A stretch of DNA of 64,000 nt, taken from contig CAZFPK010000013.1 of the NCBI GenBank assembly GCA_964521025.1, positions 1 through 64,000 on the forward strand. Reading direction: 5' to 3'. This stretch comes from DRTC01 sp964521025 (lineage in GTDB: Bacteria; Cloacimonadota; Cloacimonadia; Cloacimonadales; TCS61). Below the pieces are notes generated by a model that saw only the letters and a program-made list of their open reading frames with translations, searched no databases and had not been told where the DNA came from. Shown here piece after piece: positions 50,487 through 60,482 of the stretch. The stretch's first letter is position 1; each line of letters starts with the position of its first letter. A program made the position numbers and the translations under genes.

Positions 50487-52067
50487 TTAAAACCCATTCC
50501 ATTTTTTTTCGATTTCGTTTAAATAATCCTGTGCCGGTTTGAATCCCATTTCAGCTGCTTTTTTTGTATATTCCAAATCCTTATCCGATTTTCCTAAATT
50601 CCCGTAAGCAATACCCAGATTATAATAGATTTTTGCTTCATTCGGATCGAGATCGATTGCTTTTAAATAACTCTCAACAGCCATTTCATCATTACCAAGA
50701 TTTCCGTAAGAAACTCCTAAATTATAGTAAATATCGGCATTATGAGGATTTAGAAAAATTGCTTTTAAATAACTCTCAACAGCCTTCTGATTTTGTCCAA
50801 TATCATCATAAGCAACTCCTAAATTAAAATAAACATCGGAATTATCAGGATTTATTTCTATTGCTTTTTTAAAACTCTCAATGGCTTTTTCATAATTCTG
50901 CATCTTGCGGTAAGTAAATCCCATATTAAAATATGCACTGGCTGATCCGGGATTTATTTCCACGGCTTTCAGGAAACTTTCGATCGCAGTATTATAATTG
51001 AATATTTTCATATAAGTTATCCCGAGATTATTATATGCAATTGCATTTTCAGGTTTGTATTTTAGAGCCTGATAAAAACTATCGATTGCTTTTTTGTAAT
51101 TTGCTTTTTTCATATAAGCAATTCCCATGTTGTTGTATGAATTGGGAAATTCAGGATTTATATCCAGTGCTTTTTTAAAATATTCAATCGCAGTATCATA
51201 CTTGAAATCTTTTAATAATATTAATCCAATCTGGTCATAAGCATAGAAATTATTCGGGTCGGACAAGAGGGCATTTTCATAATAAGATTTCGATTTATTA
51301 GGTAAAGTCGTACTTGGACTTTCTATTTCTTTAGTCTCATGAGGTTCATCATTTTGAGAATCTATTGTTTCATCATAATCTCCGCTGTAAACATTTGCCC
51401 AGCTTTTACTCCGAAATTCCCGGTCATAACTTAACTCTTCTTTCATTGGTTTTTTTAGGAATTTGGCTATTTTGCTTTCCAGTTCTTCTAATTCATAAGA
51501 TATACTTCCCTTTAGAAACCATTCTTCAGCAGTTAACTGTCCGACTAATTTTTTATATTTGTAAAAAAGAAGGGAAGTTGATTCTTCATCCTTAAAACTT
51601 TGAATATCCGATTTAAGAGTTTCGATTTGCTTAAGTACATCTTTTGATTTGAAATATGCTTGTTCCAGATTAGTCTTTTTCTGGGGATCTTCAATTATAT
51701 CTGAAATTAATTTGAAAATCCCGTCTTCTGATATTTCTAATTCTGCTTTTAAATAACACTTTTCCTCATCCCGTTTATCAATGAGGATTTTGCCAAAACT
51801 GAAATCGGATAATAAAAATACAAGATGTTTGGAAGTTAATTTTTTTATCTCTGCTGGAACATTTTCATATTCATTATGAATGCCATAGTATAAATTTACT
51901 CCAGCAGCTTCCAATAGCAGATTCTTTAAATGCTCGAGTGCAATAATTCGGATTAATTTCTCTTCCTCGAAATCTGCTGCTGCATAACTGAAATCTTTGA
52001 TGATAGTGAAAGCAGTGAGGGATGATATAAAACTTATCAACATGACGAAAATAAAAAATTTTTTCAT
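50487..52067 (-). CDS. Exported LPP20-like and TPR protein (paralogue)
   Basis: A 526-residue exported protein paralogous to the 327-residue product encoded downstream. It has a signal peptide (FFIFVMLISFISSLTA) and the same N-terminal domain (IKDFSYAAADFEEEKLIRIIALEHLKNLLLEAAG..). A helical linker with an acidic/Ser-rich loop (about 215-260) leads to about eight TPRs (265-510), unusually regular, e.g. YDTAIEYFKKALDINPEFPNSYNNMG and MAVESYLKAIDLDP. The AGGAG ribosome site is sound. The pair probably arose by tandem duplication; the repeats of hairpins lie exactly between them. Confidence 0.75.
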   Translation of the reverse strand: MKKFFIFVMLISFISSLTAFTIIKDFSYAAADFEEEKLIRIIALEHLKNLLLEAAGVNLYYGIHNEYENVPAEIKKLTSKHLVFLLSDFSFGKILIDKRDEEKCYLKAELEISEDGIFKLISDIIEDPQKKTNLEQAYFKSKDVLKQIETLKSDIQSFKDEESTSLLFYKYKKLVGQLTAEEWFLKGSISYELEELESKIAKFLKKPMKEELSYDREFRSKSWANVYSGDYDETIDSQNDEPHETKEIESPSTTLPNKSKSYYENALLSDPNNFYAYDQIGLILLKDFKYDTAIEYFKKALDINPEFPNSYNNMGIAYMKKANYKKAIDSFYQALKYKPENAIAYNNLGITYMKIFNYNTAIESFLKAVEINPGSASAYFNMGFTYRKMQNYEKAIESFKKAIEINPDNSDVYFNLGVAYDDIGQNQKAVESYLKAIFLNPHNADIYYNLGVSYGNLGNDEMAVESYLKAIDLDPNEAKIYYNLGIAYGNLGKSDKDLEYTKKAAEMGFKPAQDYLNEIEKKWNGF

Positions 52068-52126
52068 AAAAAAAACTCCTCATGAACTCTAATTATCATT
52101 AGCATTTCCTGGATCAACCTTTATAA

Positions 52127-52672
52127 CTAATCTTCCGCTTTCTCATTCAGGAGTTTCAGGTATGCCTTTATCAACTCCCGATATTCCTTGGGAAAGGATT
52201 TATAATCATCAGTCAAAAGTGCTTTCTTCATCATTTTGTCAAATTTTAATTTTATTTCCTCGGGAAGTTCCCAATTTTCGATTTCACTGATCTCTGCTTT
52301 CCTTTTTTTAGTGAATTCCCGTTTATGTATCGATTTTTGTGCATCGAGCAAACGCGAGAGAATTCTTTCCTGTTTATCTATCAAATTACGATCGATCTTG
52401 TTGTTTTTCAAGTTGCGGGAAATACTTTCCATATCTTCGATGATCTTGTTCAAACTCGAAGTCTGTTTCTGGGCTTCCGGGTTGTTCTGGAGCATCCTTT
52501 TCAAATTTTCTGCCAGACGCTGTTGATCCGCAGCCAAGCGATCTGCAGTCTGTCTCATCTCGTAAGACATTTTCCCTTCCTGACCTAACTGCATCATCAG
52601 TTGTTCGGTCATCATATTCAACATCAACTGCTGTTCACCCATCTGCTGCAAACCTTGCATCAATTGCGACAT
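52127..52672 (-). CDS. C-terminal part of a DUF4175-type protein after an in-frame stop
   Basis: A 181-residue Met/Gln-rich helical frame (MSQLMQGLQQMGEQQLMLNMM..). It is in the same reading frame as the 897-residue gene upstream, separated by only TGA and one codon (CCG). Both parts together look like one protein as seen in FCB bacteria, from memory. A GGAGG ribosome-like site (GGCGGAGGTTGACCG) precedes the ATG, so separate translation is possible. The alternatives are a nonsense mutation, UGA readthrough, or error. Confidence 0.65.
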   Translation of the reverse strand: MSQLMQGLQQMGEQQLMLNMMTEQLMMQLGQEGKMSYEMRQTADRLAADQQRLAENLKRMLQNNPEAQKQTSSLNKIIEDMESISRNLKNNKIDRNLIDKQERILSRLLDAQKSIHKREFTKKRKAEISEIENWELPEEIKLKFDKMMKKALLTDDYKSFPKEYRELIKAYLKLLNEKAED

Positions 52673-52675
52673 CGG

Positions 52676-55369
52676 TCAACCTCCGCCCTGACCTTGCTGC
52701 ATATTATTTTGCGACTGCATCAGGTCGTAGATCATCAGGTTGATCCCTTTCTGAATATCTTTCAGATAAGATTTTACTTTGCTTTTTTTAGCATCATTTA
52801 TGTGCTGGAACAATTCGCGGTAAATTTTGGAAGTGAAATTCGCATCATAAACGAATTTTGGTCCGATATAAAGAACGATCATCGGGATGGTGTAAAGTTC
52901 CTTCAAGGAGAGATTGATCCCTTCAAAATTGGATAACTGTTTGGGAACTATCCGGAAGGGATCGTTTGTATAAGTTTTTGCTGACTCTTCATGCTTTTGA
53001 GAAAAGATGAGTAATCTCCTGATCGTCTTTTGGATGATCTCGCCGATCTCCATCATCGAGCCGCCGGACATCATCTGTTTCATCTCACTCAATTTTTGAG
53101 TCATTTTTTTCATCTTGGAGGATGCGCTTTGCTGGGATTTTTGTGCTTTCTGTTTCTGGTTTTGCTGCAAATTTTCCATACTTTCCTGTAAATCCTCAGA
53201 AAGACTGTCCTGCTCTATTTGTTCCTGCAACTCCTCCATTGCTTTTATTACTTCTTCGTCTCTTTTATCATCGAGAAGTTCGTCGGTTTTTTCCAATTGC
53301 TCCTGCAGGCTTTCCAGTTTTTCGGAAATATTCTGCTGCTCTTTGGATAGTTGCTCGTTATCAGCTTCCTGATCTTCCGTTCTCTGATTCAAATTTTCCT
53401 GCATTTCCTCCATTTCTTCGGCAATTTCCAACGCTTTTTGCAGAGCCTGTTCTTTCTTAATATCTTCCAGAAGTTTTATGGTCTGCTCTAATTTTTTAGA
53501 AAAATCTTCCATCGAGAATTTGAAATCTTCCATCGCTTTTTGGAGAACATCCGGATCGAGTTCTTCCATTTTCCGACGCAGTTCTTCCATTGCTTTTTCC
53601 AGTTCTTCATTGGAAATTTCTTCCATCAACTCCCGTATTTTCTCCATTTTTTCGAGAGTTTCTTCGGATAAAGCCCGGTTATCCTCGAATTTCTCGATCA
53701 GTTCCTGGTAGTCTTCTGCGATATTCTCGATCTCTTGATTCAAATCCTCCTGTTTTTCCAAAAATTTTTCCAGTTCCTGTTTATCCTCCCAATCTATTTC
53801 CTGTTTTTTCATCAATTCCCTTCGTTTTTCTTCAAATTTCTCCTGCAGTTCTCTGGAGCGTTCCAGTGTATTTTCCATCAATACGGATTTGAGTTCTTCC
53901 TCTTTTTCGATTTCCCGGTAAATCTCTTCGATGGAAGGGAATCGGGCATTATATTTACGACTTGTGGCTTTTTGTTTATTTGGAGAATTATCGTAAATTT
54001 CCAACCAGTAAGTGATGTTATCTCCGGGAATCAAAAAAATATCATTCAAATCAAAGATATGATCAAGATTCAAGATATTTCCCCTGATCTTTTTTTGGAT
54101 TTCCAATACAGTTTCTGTTTCATAATTAATGTAATAATGCAAAGTCAGGTCTTGCAGTCCAAAATCGTCTGCAGCAAAAATTTCCAAAGGCAGCAGCATA
54201 TTTTGCGTGATGAGTGTATCTTTCCCGGGTTTGACGATTTTTATTTCCGGAAATTTATCAGGAATTGCGGTTATCGATTTGGTGATTTTACGGGATTTAT
54301 TATTCAAAAAATCGATCAATTCGATGTTGTAGTAACCGGTTTTTTTCAAAGTAAAATTCGTTCCAAAAGAGATTTTCCCGATCCTTTCCATTTCCTGGAA
54401 ATCTCCGTTCGAGAAAAACATAGTGGCGGTCTCGATGGGATTATTGGCTTGGACCCGCAAATTTACTTTGGTGCCGGTAATCGCTTTCAGATGACCGCTG
54501 CTTTCATTCTCATATTCGTTTTCCATTCCGGTATAATCAGGGAAATCATATTTAACTGAAAAATTCTTGATCATTGGATTCTCGAAAACTGAAATGCGGA
54601 ATGTATCGGAAACCGCGAAAGGAGTCGAGACAAAATAATCAAAAGAAAAATCGAGATTATTGAATTTTTTCTGAAAATCGAACAGGATATTTTCCCGCCA
54701 GTTTTGCTCGATCCGGTAAAAAAATTTATGTTCAATTTCAGGTTCAGGATCTATTACTTCGATAGTTAAATCTGAATTTTTTAGAAGAGAAAGATTTCCC
54801 GGTTCCAGTTCGACAAAATCTTTATGAGCAACCGGGGGAAGTTTTAATAATGTGAAAAATCTGAAAGTAGAGGAGAAAAGTTCAAGATTTAATCCAAAAA
54901 TAATTCCAGAAAAAACCACAATCAAAACAAAGGGAAGAATCATTTTTTTCAGGAAAGTGTTGTCCGGTTTAAGGTTTTGATTTTCTGCTTTTTTATCTGC
55001 TTTTTGATAAATCAAATTCAGGATATCGGAATCTGCATCAGGATTTTCATACAGAAGTTCCAGAGCATTCTGATATGTATCGGATTTATCAGAATTAAAT
55101 TCATCGAGAAATTTAGCGATCTGGAATTTATTTTGAAGAGATTTTTTCGTGCGGATAATCAAGTAAACAATTGATATTGAAAAAAGAATTTTAATAAATA
55201 GAGCAAAGATGAATAATTCCTGCTGGTGATTTTTGGTGAAATTAAAAACTGCGAAAAAGATGTTGAAGAACAATATCAACAGCAGGATAGCCATTAGCAG
55301 AAATCTGAAAATGATTAGAAAGTTCTGCTTTGCTTTTAGTTGATTTATTTTTTTTTCAAAGAGTTTCAT
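52676..55369 (-). CDS. DUF4175-type large coiled-coil membrane protein
   Basis: An 897-residue protein with three N-terminal membrane helices (about 18-45, 48-70 and 145-165). A beta-rich periplasmic domain (about 190-470, e.g. [43 protein letters not shown]) comes next. A very long Glu/Lys/Gln coiled coil (about 480-760) and a C-terminal helical domain ([17 protein letters not shown]..) follow, ending GQGGG. This is the layout of DUF4175-like proteins of the FCB group, function unknown. The start overlaps the stop of mod as ATGA, an odd partner for an envelope protein. The stop is an in-frame TGA before a further 181-residue frame. Confidence 0.75.
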   Translation of the reverse strand: MKLFEKKINQLKAKQNFLIIFRFLLMAILLLILFFNIFFAVFNFTKNHQQELFIFALFIKILFSISIVYLIIRTKKSLQNKFQIAKFLDEFNSDKSDTYQNALELLYENPDADSDILNLIYQKADKKAENQNLKPDNTFLKKMILPFVLIVVFSGIIFGLNLELFSSTFRFFTLLKLPPVAHKDFVELEPGNLSLLKNSDLTIEVIDPEPEIEHKFFYRIEQNWRENILFDFQKKFNNLDFSFDYFVSTPFAVSDTFRISVFENPMIKNFSVKYDFPDYTGMENEYENESSGHLKAITGTKVNLRVQANNPIETATMFFSNGDFQEMERIGKISFGTNFTLKKTGYYNIELIDFLNNKSRKITKSITAIPDKFPEIKIVKPGKDTLITQNMLLPLEIFAADDFGLQDLTLHYYINYETETVLEIQKKIRGNILNLDHIFDLNDIFLIPGDNITYWLEIYDNSPNKQKATSRKYNARFPSIEEIYREIEKEEELKSVLMENTLERSRELQEKFEEKRRELMKKQEIDWEDKQELEKFLEKQEDLNQEIENIAEDYQELIEKFEDNRALSEETLEKMEKIRELMEEISNEELEKAMEELRRKMEELDPDVLQKAMEDFKFSMEDFSKKLEQTIKLLEDIKKEQALQKALEIAEEMEEMQENLNQRTEDQEADNEQLSKEQQNISEKLESLQEQLEKTDELLDDKRDEEVIKAMEELQEQIEQDSLSEDLQESMENLQQNQKQKAQKSQQSASSKMKKMTQKLSEMKQMMSGGSMMEIGEIIQKTIRRLLIFSQKHEESAKTYTNDPFRIVPKQLSNFEGINLSLKELYTIPMIVLYIGPKFVYDANFTSKIYRELFQHINDAKKSKVKSYLKDIQKGINLMIYDLMQSQNNMQQGQGGG

Positions 55370-57342
55370 AATTGTACTATCGTCTCATCACCTGAAATAT
55401 TCCGAATTTTCATTCGCATAGGTTTTTGTTTTGTCCTGATTTTTCCATCCCATAAATTTTTAGTTTTTTCACCATCGATTGAAACAAAACCAGTTTTATC
55501 AATTTTGATTTCCGTATGACTTTGCCAGATTCCATCTTTATTTACGCAGTTAACACTTATCATTTCGATAAGTTCCAAACCTTCTTCGCTGATATTTATC
55601 GGAGAAAATTTCTTACCATTTGAAATTGCCTGTAATTGTCCTTTTTCATTAAATTCGGAAATCTTCTGGAGTAACCTGTCGCTGATGAATCCGGTTATTC
55701 CGATTTCGAAAACTTTATCTATTTTCTTTATTTTATACTCGATGATATCCTCGATAACAACATCGTCCAACAGATTTTTCAAATCCTTCAATTCCACTTT
55801 GATCTCTGTCATATTATTATCTCGAATGAATTTCTCTATCTCTTTAAAATCTTCGATATCGATGTAATAAACAATTACTTTTTTAGCATCGACTTCCAAT
55901 AATTGCAGTTCCTGGTTGATAACTTTGTTGATTTGCGGAATATCCAGCACTTTCTCTTTGCTGTCCAAAAGGTTGGGCACATAAACAGGAATGATTCCTT
56001 CTTTACTGCTTTGAATTGCTCCAAACCAGAATTTGCCGATTCCTTCTATATTCTGCTGCAAACCGGGTATCAGTTTTGCCAGTTTTTCCATCGTTTGCAC
56101 CGGATTGCGGAACAAACACACTCCGTCTTTGATTTCCATTATTCGGAATTCCGCTCTGGCGTCGATCAATCTATCTCTTGTAGTTTGAATGGAATTTACT
56201 CCTACATCACAATGGATAAATTTTCTGTTTAGATCGTTTGCTACTTTTGCCGTAACACCGCTGCCACCGAAAAAATCTGCGATTATCATTCCTTCGTTGC
56301 TGCTGGCTTTAATGATTCTATTTAGAATTTCTTCTGGTTTTTGAGTATTATAATCTATTTTCTCAAAACCTCTTAATGCAGGAACTTCGATAAATGAACT
56401 TCCTCCATCATCAAATATATTATAAGTATTATTACTTATTTTAACTCTTTTTAAATTTAATAAATTATCTGCTTTATTATCCCAAATCTCAAAATATTCT
56501 ATCTCTCCGTTTTCATTTCTAATTCTGCTTGCTTTTTTAGTTGTAGAGTCAAATTCGTGTTTACTTGCAATTCTTGGTTTATCTAACTTATAATACACAT
56601 CATTAAATACATAATCGGAATCAACATTCTTTACAAAGAAATATATGGATTCAGTGTTTTGGTGAAATTTTTTTGATTTTGCTTTTAAACCTACAGCAGT
56701 ATAATGTATAATAATGTCGTTTCTGAAATTATCTTCCCCAAAAACTTCATCCAAAAGTATTTTCACATAATGTCCGATATGCCAATCGAGATGCACATAA
56801 ATACTTGCTGTATCGCTCATAATAGATTTAATTGCTTGCAAATTTTCATACATCCAGTTCAGGTAATCTTCTTTTTTCCAGATATCACCATACATTTTTT
56901 CTTCGAAGGCGCGCAGTTCTTCGTTGTCTATTTCCTGCTCTGCTTTTTTTATTTTTTCGACCAGTTTGGGATTTCTGCGAAGATACACTTTTTTGGCATA
57001 ATCCGCGCCGCTGGCAAAAGGCGGGTCGATATAAACAAGGTCAACTTTTATTCCTTTATCCTTTAAATAAGCACAAGCGGAGATACATTCACCGCGAATA
57101 ACGAGATTATCGAATTGAGATGAAACTTCAGAAGTTTTTAGAATTTCTCTTTGCGTCTTCGCGTCTTTGCGGTGAACTTCTTCCAAAACTTCCACTTCAT
57201 AAAACGGCATTCCTCTTTTTATTTTTTCAAAAACTTTGTCATTTTCGCGATAACTGATAAGCCTTCTCGTTCGTGTAATGTTATTGAGGATTGCTTGTCC
57301 TTCCACAGTGTTCGGGAAATAGGGAATGTATTTAATCGGCAT
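55366..57342 (-). CDS. mod: Type III restriction-modification methyltransferase (Mod)
   Basis: A 658-residue beta-class DNA adenine methyltransferase that recognises the target site and methylates one strand. The catalytic motif IV is [12 protein letters not shown] (DPPF at 106-109) and the AdoMet motif I appears later as [18 protein letters not shown], the order of beta-class enzymes. The C-terminal half should carry target recognition and Res contacts. Around residues 58-66 RKDAKTQRE is encoded by an interspersed repeat (57146-57177) lying in frame. The gene follows res (57519) by about 175 bases, and its stop overlaps the next gene as ATGA. Confidence 0.88.
   Translation of the reverse strand: MPIKYIPYFPNTVEGQAILNNITRTRRLISYRENDKVFEKIKRGMPFYEVEVLEEVHRKDAKTQREILKTSEVSSQFDNLVIRGECISACAYLKDKGIKVDLVYIDPPFASGADYAKKVYLRRNPKLVEKIKKAEQEIDNEELRAFEEKMYGDIWKKEDYLNWMYENLQAIKSIMSDTASIYVHLDWHIGHYVKILLDEVFGEDNFRNDIIIHYTAVGLKAKSKKFHQNTESIYFFVKNVDSDYVFNDVYYKLDKPRIASKHEFDSTTKKASRIRNENGEIEYFEIWDNKADNLLNLKRVKISNNTYNIFDDGGSSFIEVPALRGFEKIDYNTQKPEEILNRIIKASSNEGMIIADFFGGSGVTAKVANDLNRKFIHCDVGVNSIQTTRDRLIDARAEFRIMEIKDGVCLFRNPVQTMEKLAKLIPGLQQNIEGIGKFWFGAIQSSKEGIIPVYVPNLLDSKEKVLDIPQINKVINQELQLLEVDAKKVIVYYIDIEDFKEIEKFIRDNNMTEIKVELKDLKNLLDDVVIEDIIEYKIKKIDKVFEIGITGFISDRLLQKISEFNEKGQLQAISNGKKFSPINISEEGLELIEMISVNCVNKDGIWQSHTEIKIDKTGFVSIDGEKTKNLWDGKIRTKQKPMRMKIRNISGDETIVQL
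57146..57177. repeat. Interspersed GCAAAGACGCGAAGACGCAAAG repeat inside mod
   Basis: On the minus strand the sequence from 57177 to 57146 is a run of GCAAAGACGC and GAAGACGCAAAG units, like the CACCGCAAAGACGC intergenic repeats of many environmental bacteria. Here it is inside the coding frame and adds the peptide [10 protein letters not shown] between the N-terminal region and the first methyltransferase strand. Confidence 0.8.
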
Positions 57343-57518
57343 TTTTTTTACCCTTCAAATTTTTTTTGTTTTTCAACAGCAGTATGTTCCAAAATGGAAC
57401 TAACTGTGTTTTTTTTAATCTAACTTTCCTTTCGCTTTCCATCTGAACCGTTTCCAAAATGAAAATAATTTTTTCCTTCTAAAAATATTCGTAAAGTTAT
57501 TTTGTATTTTTCATATTT

Positions 57519-60398
57519 TTAATCCATAAAAAAAATATTAATTTTCACATTCAGTTTTGTCAGGTTTTTTTCGATGGATTCAGCATCAGTTAAATATAAA
57601 AAATCAAATCGTTTATATCCGAATTTTTCATTATTCTGCTTGAGAAATTCGGTTGATACGAAATTTTTCTTTTTCAGGAAAACTTTATCATTCTCAAATC
57701 CTTTTCCTTTTGTTTCAATGATAAGCACTTTGTGAATTTCTTTATCTTTTCTTTTGATTATTAAGAAATCGGTTGTATATCTGCCGATATTTTTCCAATA
57801 TTTTCCGGAAAGGGCAAAACAATTTATGACAAACTCGGTCAATCCTCTTTCTCCGTTATAATAGATTTCCAGTCCTTTATTTTGGAAAGAGTCTAATTTC
57901 AAAGTGCTTTGCAGGAATTCTTTTTCAAAATTGCTTTGGATAAAGTTGTATGGCAGATAATGAAAGGTTTTTTCTTTGTGTTTTACTTCCGGTAACAATG
58001 TTTTTGGTGAAAAGAAATTCTCCAGATTTTGTTCCTTTAAAACTTTCAAGGCTTGTTCATTTTTTTTTGCGAGTTCTTTCTCTATTGAGTCAACATCAGA
58101 ACCGACTTTATCATATTCCAATATCTGTTTAGCCGCATTTTCATCAGGATAGATTTTTTTGTTCTTCTCAATCGGAGAAATTTTATCGACGATCAGCATT
58201 TCAGCCTGTTCCGGAATTACTTCGCTTTCTGTTTGTAATTGCCTTTTGATGCAGAATGCAAGCCGGATTCCGGAATTGATTTGATGAACATCAAAGACTT
58301 CATTATAGAAATTTTTCTCATCATCTTGATAAGTAATTTTCTGGAAAATATCTTTCAATATTTTTCTGAAACTTTGCAGTTCGGAAATAGAAATCTGACC
58401 AAAACTGTTTTTCGAAATATCAAATATCCATCGATTAAAACTCGTGCTTTGCGAACCGATTTGAGAAACAATGGAAATATCTGCATTATCGATGTTGTTC
58501 AATTCGCTTGTTTTTATGAGAGCTGGAGTTTTGAATTTTTCAAGATGATTGAAGATATATTTTAGTTTGTTCTTTGTATTCGGTGTTTCTTCTTCGTCGA
58601 TTGCATGATAACTAACTTTCAATTGATAAAAATCAATTTTGGGAAGTTGCAGATGTTCGATGCGGGAAAATCTTTCAACAGTTTCAATATCATCCTTTCC
58701 TTTGATAGTGTTGATTTCTTCGATGCTTGTGTTCTGCTCTTTCTGTAATTGGGTGTTCAATGTTTTTGCATTAAATTCGTTTAACCAGATGAGAGCGGTT
58801 TCTTCTTTATTTTTATCAACCTGCCGCAGACACCGGCAGGAAGTCTGCAAAACCATATTGGTCGGACTGTCACCTTTTTGAGATAAAATTATTCCTGTCA
58901 GACTTCTGCAGTCCCAACCTTCCTTTCCGATTTGAACTAGCAGAATATACCTTTTGGAAAATCCGGTAATCGTTTGCGGAATATCCAGGGAATTGAACAT
59001 CAATTCATTTTCTCTGGGAAGTTTATACTCTTTATTTCCGCCGTGATATTTGAGAATTTCATCAGGATTGATTTTTAATGTTCCCACCAAGAAAGGATAA
59101 ACTTCATCTTCCAGAGTTTTGATATTTCCGCAATAAATTGCCAGTTTAGCGATAGTTCCGTTTTCATAAATTTTGTCTTTATAAAGTTTATCAAAATCGG
59201 AAATCCCTTTCTCAATGATTTGATGACGATTCAATTCCAATGCAAATCTTACCTGCGGTTTTTTCAGGAAATATTTTATAGCAGTCGTAAGCGGATAATA
59301 ATATACAGTATTTGTGATTTGTTTGAATTTAAAAAAGGAGTTTTCTGTTACTTTGATTTTGTCTGCCTTTTTCAAATATGGTGTTCCTGTGAAACCGAGA
59401 ACAGTTGTTACATTTCCTTTCTTGTTCCAGCCTGTTACAACTTTGCGTAGTTTTATTTCATCTTTGGCAGCGTGATGAACTTCATCGATAAAAATGGAAA
59501 GATTGGGAATTTTACCAATTAAATGGCGTAATTCATTTGCCAGCAAATCTTTTTCATCTTCCGTTCTTTCAAATGCATCCAATTGGTCGGTTACTTCCAT
59601 TCTATCGAGAATGACTTTTTCCGCATTCACGACAAAAATATAACCGAATGGATTGGGCAGACACTGATTCACTTTTTGAGCATTCGGATTTCTGGCTTTA
59701 TTGCTTTTTCTGGCAGATTTTGGCTGGTCGAGAATTTGAAATTTTAATAATCTCTTAATTTCAGATGCAGCAGGTTCTGGTAAAATCCAGGCTGGATTAA
59801 AATGTTCAATCGTCCTTAAACTTGGGATAATCGATGATTTGAGTCCGGAGGGAATCAAAATTAAGAAATTGTGGGAAAAGTTTTTTTTATCCAGTTCGTT
59901 TAACGCAAAATATAAATCCAGATAAATAAAAGCAGCCATCAAAAATGTCTTTCCTGCTCCCATCGGCAAACTCATCAGATAATCAGCATAATCCACATCG
60001 TAAAAGATGCTTTTAATAATTCTTTCGTATTCGATGATTTCCGGATTCTCAATAATCAATTTTTCAAGTTCAGGTAATAAGGTTGTTTTTCCGTTTTTCA
60101 GTCGGCAGAAATCAAATAAGGAATGAGCAGCGATATTTTTTTCCAGAAAATCTCGAGCATTCTGATTTATGTTTAATTTTGACAGGTCAGAACTATTTGC
60201 AAAAAAACCTTCTGCAAATAACTGCCGGAGAGGTTTGTTATCTCCTTTTATTTTCAGAAACAGATAAATCTCAATTGCTTCAATTTGTGCTTCTCGTAAA
60301 TAGCCAATACTGCGAATGTGATCAACCAAATCTTTGACTGTGCAATCAGGTGATTGCAACCATTGTCTGGTTTTTATTTTTATAATATTATTGAGCAT
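57519..60398 (-). CDS. res: Type III restriction enzyme, Res subunit
   Basis: A 959-residue SF2 helicase/nuclease that translocates and cuts DNA with Mod. Walker A is LPMGAGKT (144-151), the Walker B/DEAD box IFIDEVHH (DEVHH at 305-309), motif III GFTGTPY, and motif VI region QTSCRCLRQ. Near the C-terminus TTDFLIIKRKD..VLIIETKGKG fits the PD-ExK nuclease site. The length is typical. It lies upstream of mod, the reverse of the usual mod-res order. The gap 57343-57518 holds a GTTCCAAAATGGAAC palindrome and no gene. The pair is presumably an active defence system, with no disrupting stop. Confidence 0.9.
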   Translation of the reverse strand: MLNNIIKIKTRQWLQSPDCTVKDLVDHIRSIGYLREAQIEAIEIYLFLKIKGDNKPLRQLFAEGFFANSSDLSKLNINQNARDFLEKNIAAHSLFDFCRLKNGKTTLLPELEKLIIENPEIIEYERIIKSIFYDVDYADYLMSLPMGAGKTFLMAAFIYLDLYFALNELDKKNFSHNFLILIPSGLKSSIIPSLRTIEHFNPAWILPEPAASEIKRLLKFQILDQPKSARKSNKARNPNAQKVNQCLPNPFGYIFVVNAEKVILDRMEVTDQLDAFERTEDEKDLLANELRHLIGKIPNLSIFIDEVHHAAKDEIKLRKVVTGWNKKGNVTTVLGFTGTPYLKKADKIKVTENSFFKFKQITNTVYYYPLTTAIKYFLKKPQVRFALELNRHQIIEKGISDFDKLYKDKIYENGTIAKLAIYCGNIKTLEDEVYPFLVGTLKINPDEILKYHGGNKEYKLPRENELMFNSLDIPQTITGFSKRYILLVQIGKEGWDCRSLTGIILSQKGDSPTNMVLQTSCRCLRQVDKNKEETALIWLNEFNAKTLNTQLQKEQNTSIEEINTIKGKDDIETVERFSRIEHLQLPKIDFYQLKVSYHAIDEEETPNTKNKLKYIFNHLEKFKTPALIKTSELNNIDNADISIVSQIGSQSTSFNRWIFDISKNSFGQISISELQSFRKILKDIFQKITYQDDEKNFYNEVFDVHQINSGIRLAFCIKRQLQTESEVIPEQAEMLIVDKISPIEKNKKIYPDENAAKQILEYDKVGSDVDSIEKELAKKNEQALKVLKEQNLENFFSPKTLLPEVKHKEKTFHYLPYNFIQSNFEKEFLQSTLKLDSFQNKGLEIYYNGERGLTEFVINCFALSGKYWKNIGRYTTDFLIIKRKDKEIHKVLIIETKGKGFENDKVFLKKKNFVSTEFLKQNNEKFGYKRFDFLYLTDAESIEKNLTKLNVKINIFFMD

Positions 60399-60406
60399 GA
60401 CTTTCC

Positions 60407-60439
60407 AAACTTGTTAAGTTTCATAAACTTCACAAGTTT
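60407..60439. repeat. AAACTTGT / ACAAGTTT hairpin
   Basis: AAACTTGT (60407-60414) pairs with ACAAGTTT (60432-60439), with AAGTTT-CATA-AACTT inside. It resembles the third stem-loop of the duplication at 37611-37933. A CAATTCCCCTAATTCAACC simple-sequence tract follows. Confidence 0.55.
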
Positions 60440-60482
60440 TCCCAATTCCCCTAATTCAACCAGTTCACCAATTCAACCAATT

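Noticed and set aside
52673..52678. UGA reassigned to an amino acid in this organism
   Set aside because: TGA ends several well-defined genes in the window at the expected position, including lpxB and the VIT/VWA gene, so global recoding is unlikely.
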